A DNA stretch of 14,394 nt from an uncultured Bacteroidales bacterium (GTDB lineage: Bacteria; Bacteroidota; Bacteroidia; Bacteroidales; Paludibacteraceae), in NCBI GenBank assembly GCA_937911935.1, contig CALDQH010000090.1, forward strand, positions 1 to 14,394, given 5' to 3'. The notes beneath the pieces were generated by a model, which did not search any database, was not told where the DNA came from, and saw only the letters and a list, made by a program, of their open reading frames with translations. A program made the translations under genes and the position numbers. This document shows positions 1 to 5,652 of the stretch, in pieces. The stretch's first letter is position 1. Each line of letters opens with the position of its first letter.

Positions 1-1
1 G

Positions 2-187
2 TCAATTCTGCTTGACTCGTGTGAGGAGTATATGCTCACCCCAGAGGTTGCAAAGGGTATCATCAACGAGGTTGTAACTGCTGTCAAGGATTGGCGAGTG
101 TTGGCAAACAAACTAGGTATTGCCAAACGAGAAATGAGTTTGTTTGAGGGAGTGTTTGAAAATAGGACTAATTTTAATAAAATGTAG
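2..187 (+). CDS. C-terminal end of a HipA-family kinase-like toxin (partial)
   Basis: The window opens inside a reading frame of 61 codons that ends in TAG at 185-187; the start lies outside. The visible tail contains the stretch AVKDWRVLANKLGIAKREM followed by SLFEGVF. This resembles the C-terminus of long HipA proteins, where a conserved Trp, then A...G(I/L), then E and a terminal F form the last helices. HipA proteins are Ser/Thr kinases of type II toxin-antitoxin loci, and the classical ones phosphorylate glutamyl-tRNA synthetase. No catalytic residue is visible here, so activity cannot be judged. The next gene begins 2 bp downstream and is almost certainly co-transcribed. The family call rests on the tail pattern only. 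Confidence 0.55.
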   Translation, partial: SILLDSCEEYMLTPEVAKGIINEVVTAVKDWRVLANKLGIAKREMSLFEGVFENRTNFNKM

Positions 188-189
188 AT

Positions 190-585
190 ATGTACAACGA
201 TAATAACAAGAGACGTCAAGCAGAAATTTTAAAAGAATGCATTGAGTTGCAGAAAGATGTAAATGATTACACAACAAAAATAGATAGAGATATTTTTGAT
301 ATTAATATAGCATTATTGGGTAATGATATGGCATTAATGCAAGAATGTGCAATCCATATCAAAAATAAGTATCCAAACTTTACTCAGGCACTTCCATATA
401 ACGTACGTTTGCTTTTACCTTATAGTATTGCTATTGAAGATATGACCTATGAGCAATTACGCCATGTCTTAATTACAGAAAGAGATGCTCTTCAAAATCT
501 GAAAAGTGAATATGGATTATCACAAGGGATTAAAAGAGGGCTGGAACTTGCTGCAAAGTGGAATGCGGAAGATAAAAATATGTAG
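190..585 (+). CDS. Hypothetical protein (131 aa) co-transcribed with the HipA-like gene
   Basis: I do not recognise this protein. It starts with ATG two bases after the stop of the HipA-like gene and ends with two consecutive TAG codons. It is soluble-looking, with no signal peptide or membrane segment, and appears mainly helical. The N-terminal 40 residues are rich in Lys, Asp and Glu (KRRQAEILKECIELQKDVND). The C-terminal half has a second charged helix pair around YEQLRHVLITERDALQNLKSEYGLSQGIKRGLELAAKW. The tight spacing suggests translational coupling and a role linked to HipA, for example as antitoxin, adaptor or accessory factor, but no DNA-binding motif is obvious. Base composition is AT-rich. 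The coding call is well supported; the function is unknown. Confidence 0.75.
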   Translation: MYNDNNKRRQAEILKECIELQKDVNDYTTKIDRDIFDINIALLGNDMALMQECAIHIKNKYPNFTQALPYNVRLLLPYSIAIEDMTYEQLRHVLITERDALQNLKSEYGLSQGIKRGLELAAKWNAEDKNM

Positions 586-629
586 TAGAAAAATACTCAA
601 CATTACTATTCTATATAACAATAATTATA

Positions 630-637
630 TACCTTTG
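630..637 (+). promoter_or_regulatory. Candidate Bacteroidetes -7 element (TACCTTTG) ahead of a possible small RNA
   Basis: TACCTTTG matches the Bacteroidetes sigma-ABfr -7 consensus TAnnTTTG exactly. The expected -33 TTTG is not clear: the bases 19-21 nt upstream are part of ttactatt. Transcription would begin near 643-645. No open reading frame of useful size starts downstream before the terminator at 789-814, so the transcript would be non-coding. Confidence 0.4.
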
Positions 638-643
638 CATCAA

Positions 644-815
644 AGTAGGAACTCGACTCTGCGAGACACTGCAAAATGGTGCAGAATTTAGGTGGAGCAA
701 TAGCGGGAGATTACGTTTGTTGCGATTCTTTAATGCGAAGATATATAGCCATTTAGAGATAGAACTCATTTCATAGTGGCATCATAGCAAAAGCCCTCCG
801 ATCGGAGGGCTTTTT
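644..815 (+). ncRNA. Candidate small non-coding RNA
   Basis: This stretch has a TAnnTTTG element at its 5' side and a strong intrinsic terminator at its 3' end, with no convincing ORF between them. That gives a predicted transcript of about 170 nt. Local stems can be seen by eye: CTCG/CGAG near 653-666, CTGCA/TGCAG around a 6-nt loop near 670-685, and the terminator hairpin. The 5' and 3' parts are not strongly complementary, so I have no specific reason to call it 6S RNA, and I recognise no known family. The alternative is that it is simply the 3' untranslated region of the HipA-like operon. Confidence 0.3.
789..815 (+). terminator. Intrinsic terminator (perfect 26-bp palindrome)
   Basis: Positions 789-814 form a perfect palindrome. 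The GC-rich stem is GCCCTCC/GGAGGGC with the tetraloop GATC, flanked by AAAA and TTTTT. It lies between convergent units: the HipA-like operon or small RNA on the plus strand, and the 857-1854 operon on the minus strand. Because A and T runs flank both sides it could work in both directions, though the T run is longer on the plus strand. Confidence 0.85.
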
Positions 816-856
816 AGGTAATTTTCTTATGTTACGACAAGATATCTAATCTTATC

Positions 857-1477
857 TTACTTCAGTGAAAGGTCTTTTATAATGTAATGCTTCCCTTCTT
901 GAAATTTTTCTAATAGTGTTTTTGACCATCCGGGTAGAATGTTTTTGGCAATGTCATGAGCCGAAGAAACTATAGAACGTTTAAGTAGTGCTTTTTGTAT
1001 ATCCTTAATCTTATACCCCGACTTAGCATAGCGGATTAGTTCTTCTATGAGCTCTTTGATATGTGTAATTAGGTTGTCTTTTAGAAGTTTGTCTAGATGG
1101 AAAATAAGGCATTTCGAAAAGTCTAAATTGGCATCTAATAGAATAAGCTCGGAACCTCCGCTGTATTCCCATCTAGTATTATTTTCAACTTCATTTACAA
1201 AAGAAGCGTAAAATCTTTGACTAAATGCCCATGGGGTATTAGAATGTATATTAAGGGGTTCCATGTCTGGTGCATATAATTCATTCCAATAGGCGCCATA
1301 TCCTGCACAATAGAATTGAATATATTGGTCACTTCTACAATCTATATATTCAATTCGTTGCATAATATCATGGTATCCCGTAGTATGAAATTTAGGAGCA
1401 AACACAATGCAACATAGAGCAGTGGGGTAATTATATTTATGCTCTTTTATAATATCAAACTTAGGTGCTTCTATCAT
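857..1477 (-). CDS. Hypothetical protein (206 aa), AT-rich, second gene of a two-gene operon
   Basis: I do not recognise the family. I place the start at the ATG at 1477, which lies 5 nt after the upstream gene's stop. A longer 219-aa reading from 1516 would overlap that gene by 34 bp. The protein is soluble, with no signal peptide or membrane segment. Its N-terminal half is rich in aromatic residues and Cys (IEYIDCRSDQYIQFYCAGYG, then AYW and a WEYSGGSELILLD segment). The C-terminal half is Lys-rich and helical (LDKLLKDNLITHIKELIEEL and onward), ending in KDLSLK. Codon use and composition are visibly more AT-rich than in the gene upstream, which suggests a separate history and possibly acquired accessory or defence function. 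That last point is inference only. Confidence 0.7.
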   Translation of the reverse strand: MIEAPKFDIIKEHKYNYPTALCCIVFAPKFHTTGYHDIMQRIEYIDCRSDQYIQFYCAGYGAYWNELYAPDMEPLNIHSNTPWAFSQRFYASFVNEVENNTRWEYSGGSELILLDANLDFSKCLIFHLDKLLKDNLITHIKELIEELIRYAKSGYKIKDIQKALLKRSIVSSAHDIAKNILPGWSKTLLEKFQEGKHYIIKDLSLK

Positions 1478-1478
1478 A

Positions 1479-1500
1479 TCTTTCACCCCTCTTTCACCCC
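1479..1500. repeat. 11-bp perfect tandem duplication at a gene junction
   Basis: On the minus strand GGGGTGAAAGA occurs twice in direct tandem (1500-1490 and 1489-1479). The first copy is read as GVK at the end of the upstream gene, and the TGA stop lies in the second copy. The second copy in the other frame reads GVKD just before the downstream ATG. With one copy only, the two genes would be a single continuous frame (...AYYGVKDMIEAP...). A change of copy number therefore switches between two proteins and a fusion. Confidence 0.9.
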
Positions 1501-1854
1501 GTAATACGCATTCCACTCTTTGAGGACGTCTTCCCAGTTTTCGGTTTGGCCGTCGGCAATGGCGTCGGCTTGTTCAAGTACGGTTTCGTATTGTTTCTTT
1601 TCGGCGCGACGCAGTTTCATGGCTTCGATGGTGGCTTCGTCTAAGATGCGAATGGCACCGCGACGTACGGCATCGTCTAAGTCGGACGGACCAAAGGCCT
1701 TGCCTTGTACGTTGTAGTCGGATATATTAAACTCAAACACGGTGCGCAGGGTATGTCGCACCATTTTTTGTTGAAAACGGTTTCCTACCATTTTTCTGCC
1801 CAGTAGTTTACGAATAATTTTAATCTCTTTTTCGGAAAATTTGTTGCGTCCCAT
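1483..1854 (-). CDS. Conserved Bacteroidales-type hypothetical protein (123 aa)
   Basis: This small protein begins MGRNKFSEKEIKIIRKLLGR. It has a middle part with FEFNISDYNVQGKAFG, then LDDAVRRGAIRILDEATIEAM, and an acidic tail with WEDVLKEWNAYYG. I recall this pattern as a small conserved hypothetical family common in Bacteroidales, usually about this length; the biochemical role is not known to me. It is basic at the N-terminus and helical, with no membrane segment or signal peptide, so a nucleic-acid or ribosome-associated role is possible but unproven. A good promoter lies just upstream, giving a leader of about a dozen bases. The last residues (GVKEG) fall inside the 11-bp duplication, so the exact C-terminus may vary between strains. 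Confidence 0.8.
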   Translation of the reverse strand: MGRNKFSEKEIKIIRKLLGRKMVGNRFQQKMVRHTLRTVFEFNISDYNVQGKAFGPSDLDDAVRRGAIRILDEATIEAMKLRRAEKKQYETVLEQADAIADGQTENWEDVLKEWNAYYGVKEG

Positions 1855-1872
1855 AATTCAAAATTTGACGCA

Positions 1873-1904
1873 CAAATGTAATGAATTTTATTCAAACGCC
1901 TAAA
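1873..1904 (-). promoter_or_regulatory. Promoter for the 1854-857 operon; -33 region lies in an 8-bp repeat
   Basis: On the minus strand the -7 element is TACATTTG (1880-1873), an exact TAnnTTTG match. Twenty bases upstream is TTTA (1904-1901), a 3/4 match to the -33 TTTG at the expected spacing. The predicted start near 1867 leaves about 12 nt before the ATG at 1854. The -33 tetranucleotide is made of bases from two adjacent copies of the tandem repeat. Confidence 0.6.
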
Positions 1905-1922
1905 CGCCTAAACGCCTAAACG
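1894..1922. repeat. 8-bp tandem repeat AAACGCCT, about 3.6 copies
   Basis: Three perfect copies (1894-1901, 1902-1909, 1910-1917) are followed by AAACG. The array lies between two divergent genes and overlaps the predicted -33 region of the minus-strand promoter. Just downstream are a 10-bp palindrome CGTAGCTACG (1937-1946) and a small inverted repeat TTGCAA-ccaaa-TTGCAA. This resembles the second 8-bp array near 12285. Confidence 0.9.
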
Positions 1923-2002
1923 AATCAACGTATCGACGTAGCTACGCGACTTTCTTTGCAACCAAATTGCAAGTTCTACACCATAATTTTGTCCCCTTTA
2001 TA

Positions 2003-2033
2003 AAACAGCTGTTTAAACAATTTACTACATTTG
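2003..2033 (+). promoter_or_regulatory. Candidate promoter and palindrome upstream of the CDF transporter
   Basis: TACATTTG at 2026-2033 matches the -7 consensus and lies 27 bp before the ATG at 2060. The perfect palindrome AAACAGCTGTTT (2003-2014) sits where the -33 region is expected, and no standard TTTG is seen there. A regulator bound to this palindrome could control the metal pump; that is inference. Confidence 0.4.
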
Positions 2034-2059
2034 TCAGATGGATTAAAAGAAAGTAAACG

Positions 2060-2953
2060 ATGACAAGCAATGAACGTGAAAAGGAAATCTACAAAGTAAC
2101 CATAGTGGGTAGTTTTGTAAACTTTCTGTTGCTTATTTTTAAATTTGTAAGTGGTATAGTAGGACATAGTGCCGCTATGATAGCCGATGCGGTGCACTCT
2201 TTGTCCGATTTTGTAACCGACATCCTGGTTTTGGTCTTTGTAAAAATATCGTCTAAACCAGCCGATAAGGACCATCGCTACGGTCACGGAAAGTTTGAAA
2301 CTTTAGCAACTGCCATCATTGGAGCGGTGTTGCTGGCTGTAGGCATAGGCATCTTTTACCAAGGGGCTACCTCTATTTATGCGGTGTATAACGGACAAGT
2401 GTTACCGTCTCCAGGCTATATAGCCTTAATAGCAGCTGCAGTGTCTATCGTCTCTAAAGAGGCAGTTTATTGGTACACCACCATAAAGGGCAAAAAGTTA
2501 AATTCGCAAGCCGTTGTGGCCAATGCATGGCATCATAGGAGTGATGCTTTCTCGTCTATGGGCACGTTGTTGGGTATTGGTGGCGCTATTTTAGGTGGTG
2601 AAAAATGGGCAGTGTTAGACCCCATCGCTGCTGTTGTGGTAAGTATCTTTATCGTCAAAGTGGCAATCAGCATTTTGAATGGCAGCCTGCAAGAGCTGTT
2701 GGAGCATGCCTTGCCAAAAACAGTTCAAGAAGAAATAAAGCAACTTATTTTGTCGGTCGATGGCGTATCAGAACCACATCACTTGCGCACTCGCCGAGTT
2801 GGTAGTAATTATGCCATCGAGGTACACATTCGTATGGATGGCAATTTATCGCTTAACGAGGCACATCACATAACTTCGTTAGTCGAAAAAAAACTCAAAG
2901 AAAAATACGGCGAGGGTACCAATCTGTCGGTGCATGCCGAACCGTTAAAGTAA
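2060..2953 (+). CDS. Cation diffusion facilitator (CDF) family metal efflux transporter
   Basis: This is an inner-membrane antiporter that exports divalent metal in exchange for protons. The 297-aa length is typical of the YiiP/FieF-like group. Six hydrophobic segments span roughly residues 13-210 and are followed by a cytoplasmic ferredoxin-like domain (about 215-297). The transport-site residues are visible: H46xxxD50 (HSLSD) in the second membrane segment and H158xxxD162 (HHRSD) in the fifth. The loop DHRYGHGKFE (71-80) is the family signature. Histidines at 240/241, 256, 269/270 and 292 in the C-terminal domain fit regulatory metal binding. The HD-HD site type is usually linked to Zn2+ or Cd2+ rather than Mn2+, but substrate cannot be fixed from sequence. 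It is convergent with the lyase gene and shares its terminator. Confidence 0.93.
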   Translation: MTSNEREKEIYKVTIVGSFVNFLLLIFKFVSGIVGHSAAMIADAVHSLSDFVTDILVLVFVKISSKPADKDHRYGHGKFETLATAIIGAVLLAVGIGIFYQGATSIYAVYNGQVLPSPGYIALIAAAVSIVSKEAVYWYTTIKGKKLNSQAVVANAWHHRSDAFSSMGTLLGIGGAILGGEKWAVLDPIAAVVVSIFIVKVAISILNGSLQELLEHALPKTVQEEIKQLILSVDGVSEPHHLRTRRVGSNYAIEVHIRMDGNLSLNEAHHITSLVEKKLKEKYGEGTNLSVHAEPLK

Positions 2954-2966
2954 TAAGCAAAATGAA

Positions 2967-2995
2967 AGGGGCAGAACTCGAATGGTTCCGCCCTT
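2967..2995. terminator. Bidirectional terminator between CDF and lyase genes
   Basis: The stem AGGGGC-a-GAAC pairs with GTTC-c-GCCCTT across a 7-nt loop (2978-2984), with one A/C mismatch and one G-T pair. Downstream on the minus strand follow TTTCATTTT, which suits termination of the lyase gene. The plus-strand side has a weaker TTGTTGT tract. It lies between two convergent stops (2953 and 3019). Confidence 0.7.
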
Positions 2996-3018
2996 GTTGT
3001 ATATGCGATAGAGAATGC

Positions 3019-4467
3019 TTACAAACTATCACCAAAGTCTTTTCTAAATTTCTCTGCCAATTGTTCTTGCCAGTAGCCAATTTCTTTTAGTCTGCCAAAG
3101 AAGAAACGTAGCACGGAGGGCTCTTCTACCCATTCCAAACCGCCAATTAGTTCGCGGTTGTCCCATACCCATTTAACACGGTCGGCAACGTATTTTAGTT
3201 GCGATAGGGTGTAAACACGACGAGGAACAGCCAAACGCATCAATTCCAATTCAGAGTAGGGTTCGGTGCCATCGGGGTTGCGTTGCTCCGACAAAGTACC
3301 ACGTTCCATACCCCTGATACCACCCGCAATGTACAAGGCAGTGGCAACAGCAGCGGCAGGATATTGGTTGTGAGGAACGTTAGGCACAAATGCACCTGCG
3401 TTCAAGTGGCAACCCAAACCGCCTGCAGGCAAAATGACAGGTACACCGTAGTCGTCTAGTTCTTTTGCCAAATAGTTGATGAATTCGGGTCCTTGGTTAA
3501 TGTATTCCATGTCCAAACTTTCGTACAAACCTTGTGCCATCGATTCCATGGTGCGCACATCGATACCGCCGTAGGTCAAGAAACCTTCGTACAAAGGAAT
3601 GTACTCCATCATCATTTTGGTGTATTTGGGGTCCTTGCTGGTGATGATACCACCTTTAGAGAAACTCAACTTACGTGCCGAGAAGTAGATGATGTCAAAG
3701 TGGTCAGCCAACAAGTGGTAGATGGCTTTGATATCCATGTATTTGCAGCGAGCCTCGCGCGTTTTCATAAAGTAGATGTTGTCTTGCAAAAGCGAAGCAT
3801 CCAAAACGCTAACAATACCGTTGTCGTGGCAAATATCGGTTACTGCCAACATGTTTTCGAGCGATACAGGTTGACCACCAATCAAGTTAGTACCTGCTTC
3901 TACACGTACAAAGGCAATGTTTTCGGCGCCTTTTTCTTTGATGGTTGCTTTTAGTTTTTTAAGGTCAAAATCGCCTTTGAATGGATCGTCCGACTGAGGT
4001 TTCAACCCTTTTTCGGCAACCAATTCTTCGACGGTGCCACCCATGCGGGTAACGTGTGCTTTGGTGGTGGTAAAGTGGAAGTTCATTAGGGCAGTTTGAC
4101 CAGGTTTTACCAATGCCGATGCCAAAATGTTTTCGCAAGCACGACCTTGGTGAGCTGGCAATACGTTGTCGGTTCCAAATACTTCTTTAATGGCTGCTTT
4201 TACACGTTTAAAAGTAGCAGAACCTGCGTACGAGTCGTCCGCTTGCATCGAAGCTGCCATTTGCAAATCACTCATGGCATTTACACCCGAGTCGGTAAGC
4301 ATGTCCAAATAGATGTCTTCGTTTTCTAGCAAGAAGGTGTTGTTACCTGCTTGTTGAATTTTTTTTAGACGTTCTTCTACAGGAAGCAATGAAAGTTTTT
4401 GAATTACGCGCACTTTGTGCATTTCCAAGGGAACTTGGTTTTCTGATTGATAAAATTTTACTGCCAT
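3019..4467 (-). CDS. tnaA: Tryptophanase / tyrosine phenol-lyase family PLP-dependent beta-eliminating lyase (divergent)
   Basis: The 482-aa protein belongs to the family that splits aromatic amino acids (Trp to indole, Tyr to phenol) plus pyruvate and ammonia. Family landmarks are present: LTDSGVNAMSD (58-67), Y80 in DSYAGS, AHQGRACEN (105-113, Arg109), N194 in NLIGGQPVS, D223 and the PLP-binding Lys266 in FSARK, and R411 near PRRVYT (415-420). GMERG with Arg389 matches tyrosine phenol-lyase, whose Arg381 contacts the phenol; tryptophanase has a different residue there. Oddities are Leu226 where both enzymes have Arg contacting PLP (DASL versus DATR or DSAR), loss of the Asp after the PLP lysine, and GGL for GGH at 349-351. 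The symbol is a family label; the substrate may differ. ATG at 4467 fits the family N-terminus. It is divergent from an AraC regulator. Confidence 0.85.
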   Translation of the reverse strand: MAVKFYQSENQVPLEMHKVRVIQKLSLLPVEERLKKIQQAGNNTFLLENEDIYLDMLTDSGVNAMSDLQMAASMQADDSYAGSATFKRVKAAIKEVFGTDNVLPAHQGRACENILASALVKPGQTALMNFHFTTTKAHVTRMGGTVEELVAEKGLKPQSDDPFKGDFDLKKLKATIKEKGAENIAFVRVEAGTNLIGGQPVSLENMLAVTDICHDNGIVSVLDASLLQDNIYFMKTREARCKYMDIKAIYHLLADHFDIIYFSARKLSFSKGGIITSKDPKYTKMMMEYIPLYEGFLTYGGIDVRTMESMAQGLYESLDMEYINQGPEFINYLAKELDDYGVPVILPAGGLGCHLNAGAFVPNVPHNQYPAAAVATALYIAGGIRGMERGTLSEQRNPDGTEPYSELELMRLAVPRRVYTLSQLKYVADRVKWVWDNRELIGGLEWVEEPSVLRFFFGRLKEIGYWQEQLAEKFRKDFGDSL

Positions 4468-4537
4468 AATGCTTATTTTTTATTGATTTTTCTTGATTAT
4501 CATACCATTACGTGGATTATCCTGCTCTACGATGCGA

Positions 4538-4556
4538 CAAAAGTAGAGCAAATCTA
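4538..4556 (-). promoter_or_regulatory. Candidate -7 elements for the lyase gene
   Basis: On the minus strand two overlapping-range TAnnTTTG matches occur: TAGATTTG (4556-4549) and TACTTTTG (4545-4538). Either would give a leader of about 65-75 nt before the ATG at 4467. No clear -33 TTTG is found at 19-21 nt upstream, so the promoter may depend on an activator bound at the repeats at 4590-4684. Confidence 0.4.
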
Positions 4557-4589
4557 TTACAGGAATGGTACGCGTTTTACGGAAAAAAA

Positions 4590-4684
4590 TACCATTTTTA
4601 CCTTTTTTGCAGAAAGATACCAATTTTACATACCAAAATTACCGATAATACAGCAAAATTGCCTACTTTTATACCAAATTTACC
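4590..4684. promoter_or_regulatory. Array of five TACCAnnTTTACC-type direct repeats (likely operator sites)
   Basis: Five 13-bp elements are seen: TACCATTTTTACC (4590), TACCAATTTTACA (4618), TACCAAAATTACC (4631), CAGCAAAATTGCC (4651, weakest) and TACCAAATTTACC (4672). Steps are 28, 13, 20 and 21 bp. Each is itself a TACC-N5-TACC direct repeat, the arrangement often bound by AraC-family proteins. The last copy ends 7 bp before the AraC start codon, and the first lies about 34 bp upstream of the lyase -7 candidates. The position fits autoregulation plus control of the lyase. Confidence 0.6.
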
Positions 4685-4691
4685 TACAATT

Positions 4692-5585
4692 ATGGTTAGA
4701 AAAATTGAAAACATAGACCAATTTAACCGATTCTTTAATCAACCTACTTATCACCCATTGGTAAGCGTGGTTAATTTGGCAGATGCACATTTGTCTTTGT
4801 TTGAACCCACCGATTTTGGCATGTATTGCGTGGTGTTGATGGATGCCGATTTTGGTCAGCTTACCCTACGAGGTGCCACCATGACTTATCAAGCAGGAAC
4901 GGTTTTTACCATGAAACCAGGACATGTGGTGAGTATGCAATTAGATGCTCAGGTGCATCCCAAGGGTTGGATGTTGGCATTTCGTCCCGAGTTAATCATC
5001 AATACGGGTTTGGGTCGAGATTTTTACATGTTCAATTTTTTTGATTACGAGGTATGCGATGCGCTCAATCTTTACGAAGGCGAAAGACACATCATGCTCA
5101 ACTGCTTTAATACCATTCTTTCGGAACTGCGTGCTCCAGACGATGAGTTTACGGGTCACATGGTACGTTTGGGTATCGGTCAACTACTTAGTTATTGCCG
5201 ACGTTTTTACGATCGTCAATTTGATACCAAAAAAGTACGTGCCAGCGAACTCATCAAGCAATTTGAATCGATTTTGGATGCTTACTTGGCAGAAGGTAGC
5301 GAACTGCCCCGTCGGTTGGGTCCCCCACAAGTTGCCTGGTGTAGCAGTCAACTGCATTTATCCGCCAATTACTTTGGCGATGTAGTCAAAAACGAGTTAG
5401 GCATAACCGCAAAAGAGTTTATTCGTCATAAAATCACCAAGCGAGCCATTGCTTTGCTGGTCGATAAACGTTTGCCCATCAACGAGGTAGCTTCTCAATT
5501 AGGTTTCAACTATCCCAATCATTTTACGCGATTTTTTAGGCAGGCTACTGGTAAATCGCCCTCACAATACAAAAACTCTCGCTAA
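4692..5585 (+). CDS. AraC-family transcriptional regulator
   Basis: This is a 297-aa DNA-binding regulator. The N-terminal part (about 1-130) has a cupin-like ligand-sensing pattern (TDFGMYCVVLMDADFGQLTL, then YQAGTVFTMKPGHVVSM). The C-terminal domain (about 216-297) has two helix-turn-helix units: LHLSANYFGDVVKNELGITA, and INEVASQLGFNYPNHFTRFF followed by ATGKSPSQYK, the family signature. I chose ATG 4692 rather than an in-frame upstream codon, because the extra 60 residues would run through the repeat array and look non-coding. Divergent placement relative to the lyase gene suggests it controls that gene and itself. The ligand is unknown, possibly an aromatic amino acid or its breakdown product. 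Confidence 0.9.
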   Translation: MVRKIENIDQFNRFFNQPTYHPLVSVVNLADAHLSLFEPTDFGMYCVVLMDADFGQLTLRGATMTYQAGTVFTMKPGHVVSMQLDAQVHPKGWMLAFRPELIINTGLGRDFYMFNFFDYEVCDALNLYEGERHIMLNCFNTILSELRAPDDEFTGHMVRLGIGQLLSYCRRFYDRQFDTKKVRASELIKQFESILDAYLAEGSELPRRLGPPQVAWCSSQLHLSANYFGDVVKNELGITAKEFIRHKITKRAIALLVDKRLPINEVASQLGFNYPNHFTRFFRQATGKSPSQYKNSR

Positions 5586-5592
5586 GAACTCT

Positions 5593-5652
5593 TTTTAACC
5601 TGTTAAAATAGTATCTTTCCATATTATCAACCTAAAATAGAAAGAAATATGG
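5593..5652 (+). promoter_or_regulatory. Palindrome and start-codon hairpin upstream of the recombinase
   Basis: TTTTAAC-CT-GTTAAAA (5593-5608) is a near-perfect palindrome in the short gap after araC. TATCTTTC (5612-5619) is one base off the -7 consensus. CCATATT (5619-5625) and AATATGG (5646-5652) form an inverted repeat whose right arm contains the recombinase ATG (5649-5651), so the transcript could hide its own start codon. All three are visible; their function is inferred. Confidence 0.3.

Noticed and set aside
506..691. 61-aa open frame overlapping the end of the 131-aa gene
   Set aside because: It overlaps the better-supported 131-aa frame and runs into the non-coding region; no initiation signal or protein features.
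1478..1516. Longer start of the 206-aa gene overlapping the upstream gene
   Set aside because: The extra 13 residues are mostly encoded by the duplicated 11-bp sequence in another frame; ATG 1477 gives a normal 5-nt gap.
3493..3954. 153-aa open frame opposite the lyase gene
   Set aside because: It is antisense to a clear family member and has no recognisable features; a shadow of codon bias.
4512..4691. In-frame upstream extension of the AraC gene (357 aa version)
   Set aside because: It runs through the five operator-like repeats and encodes a low-complexity, non-homologous segment; the family N-terminus fits ATG 4692.
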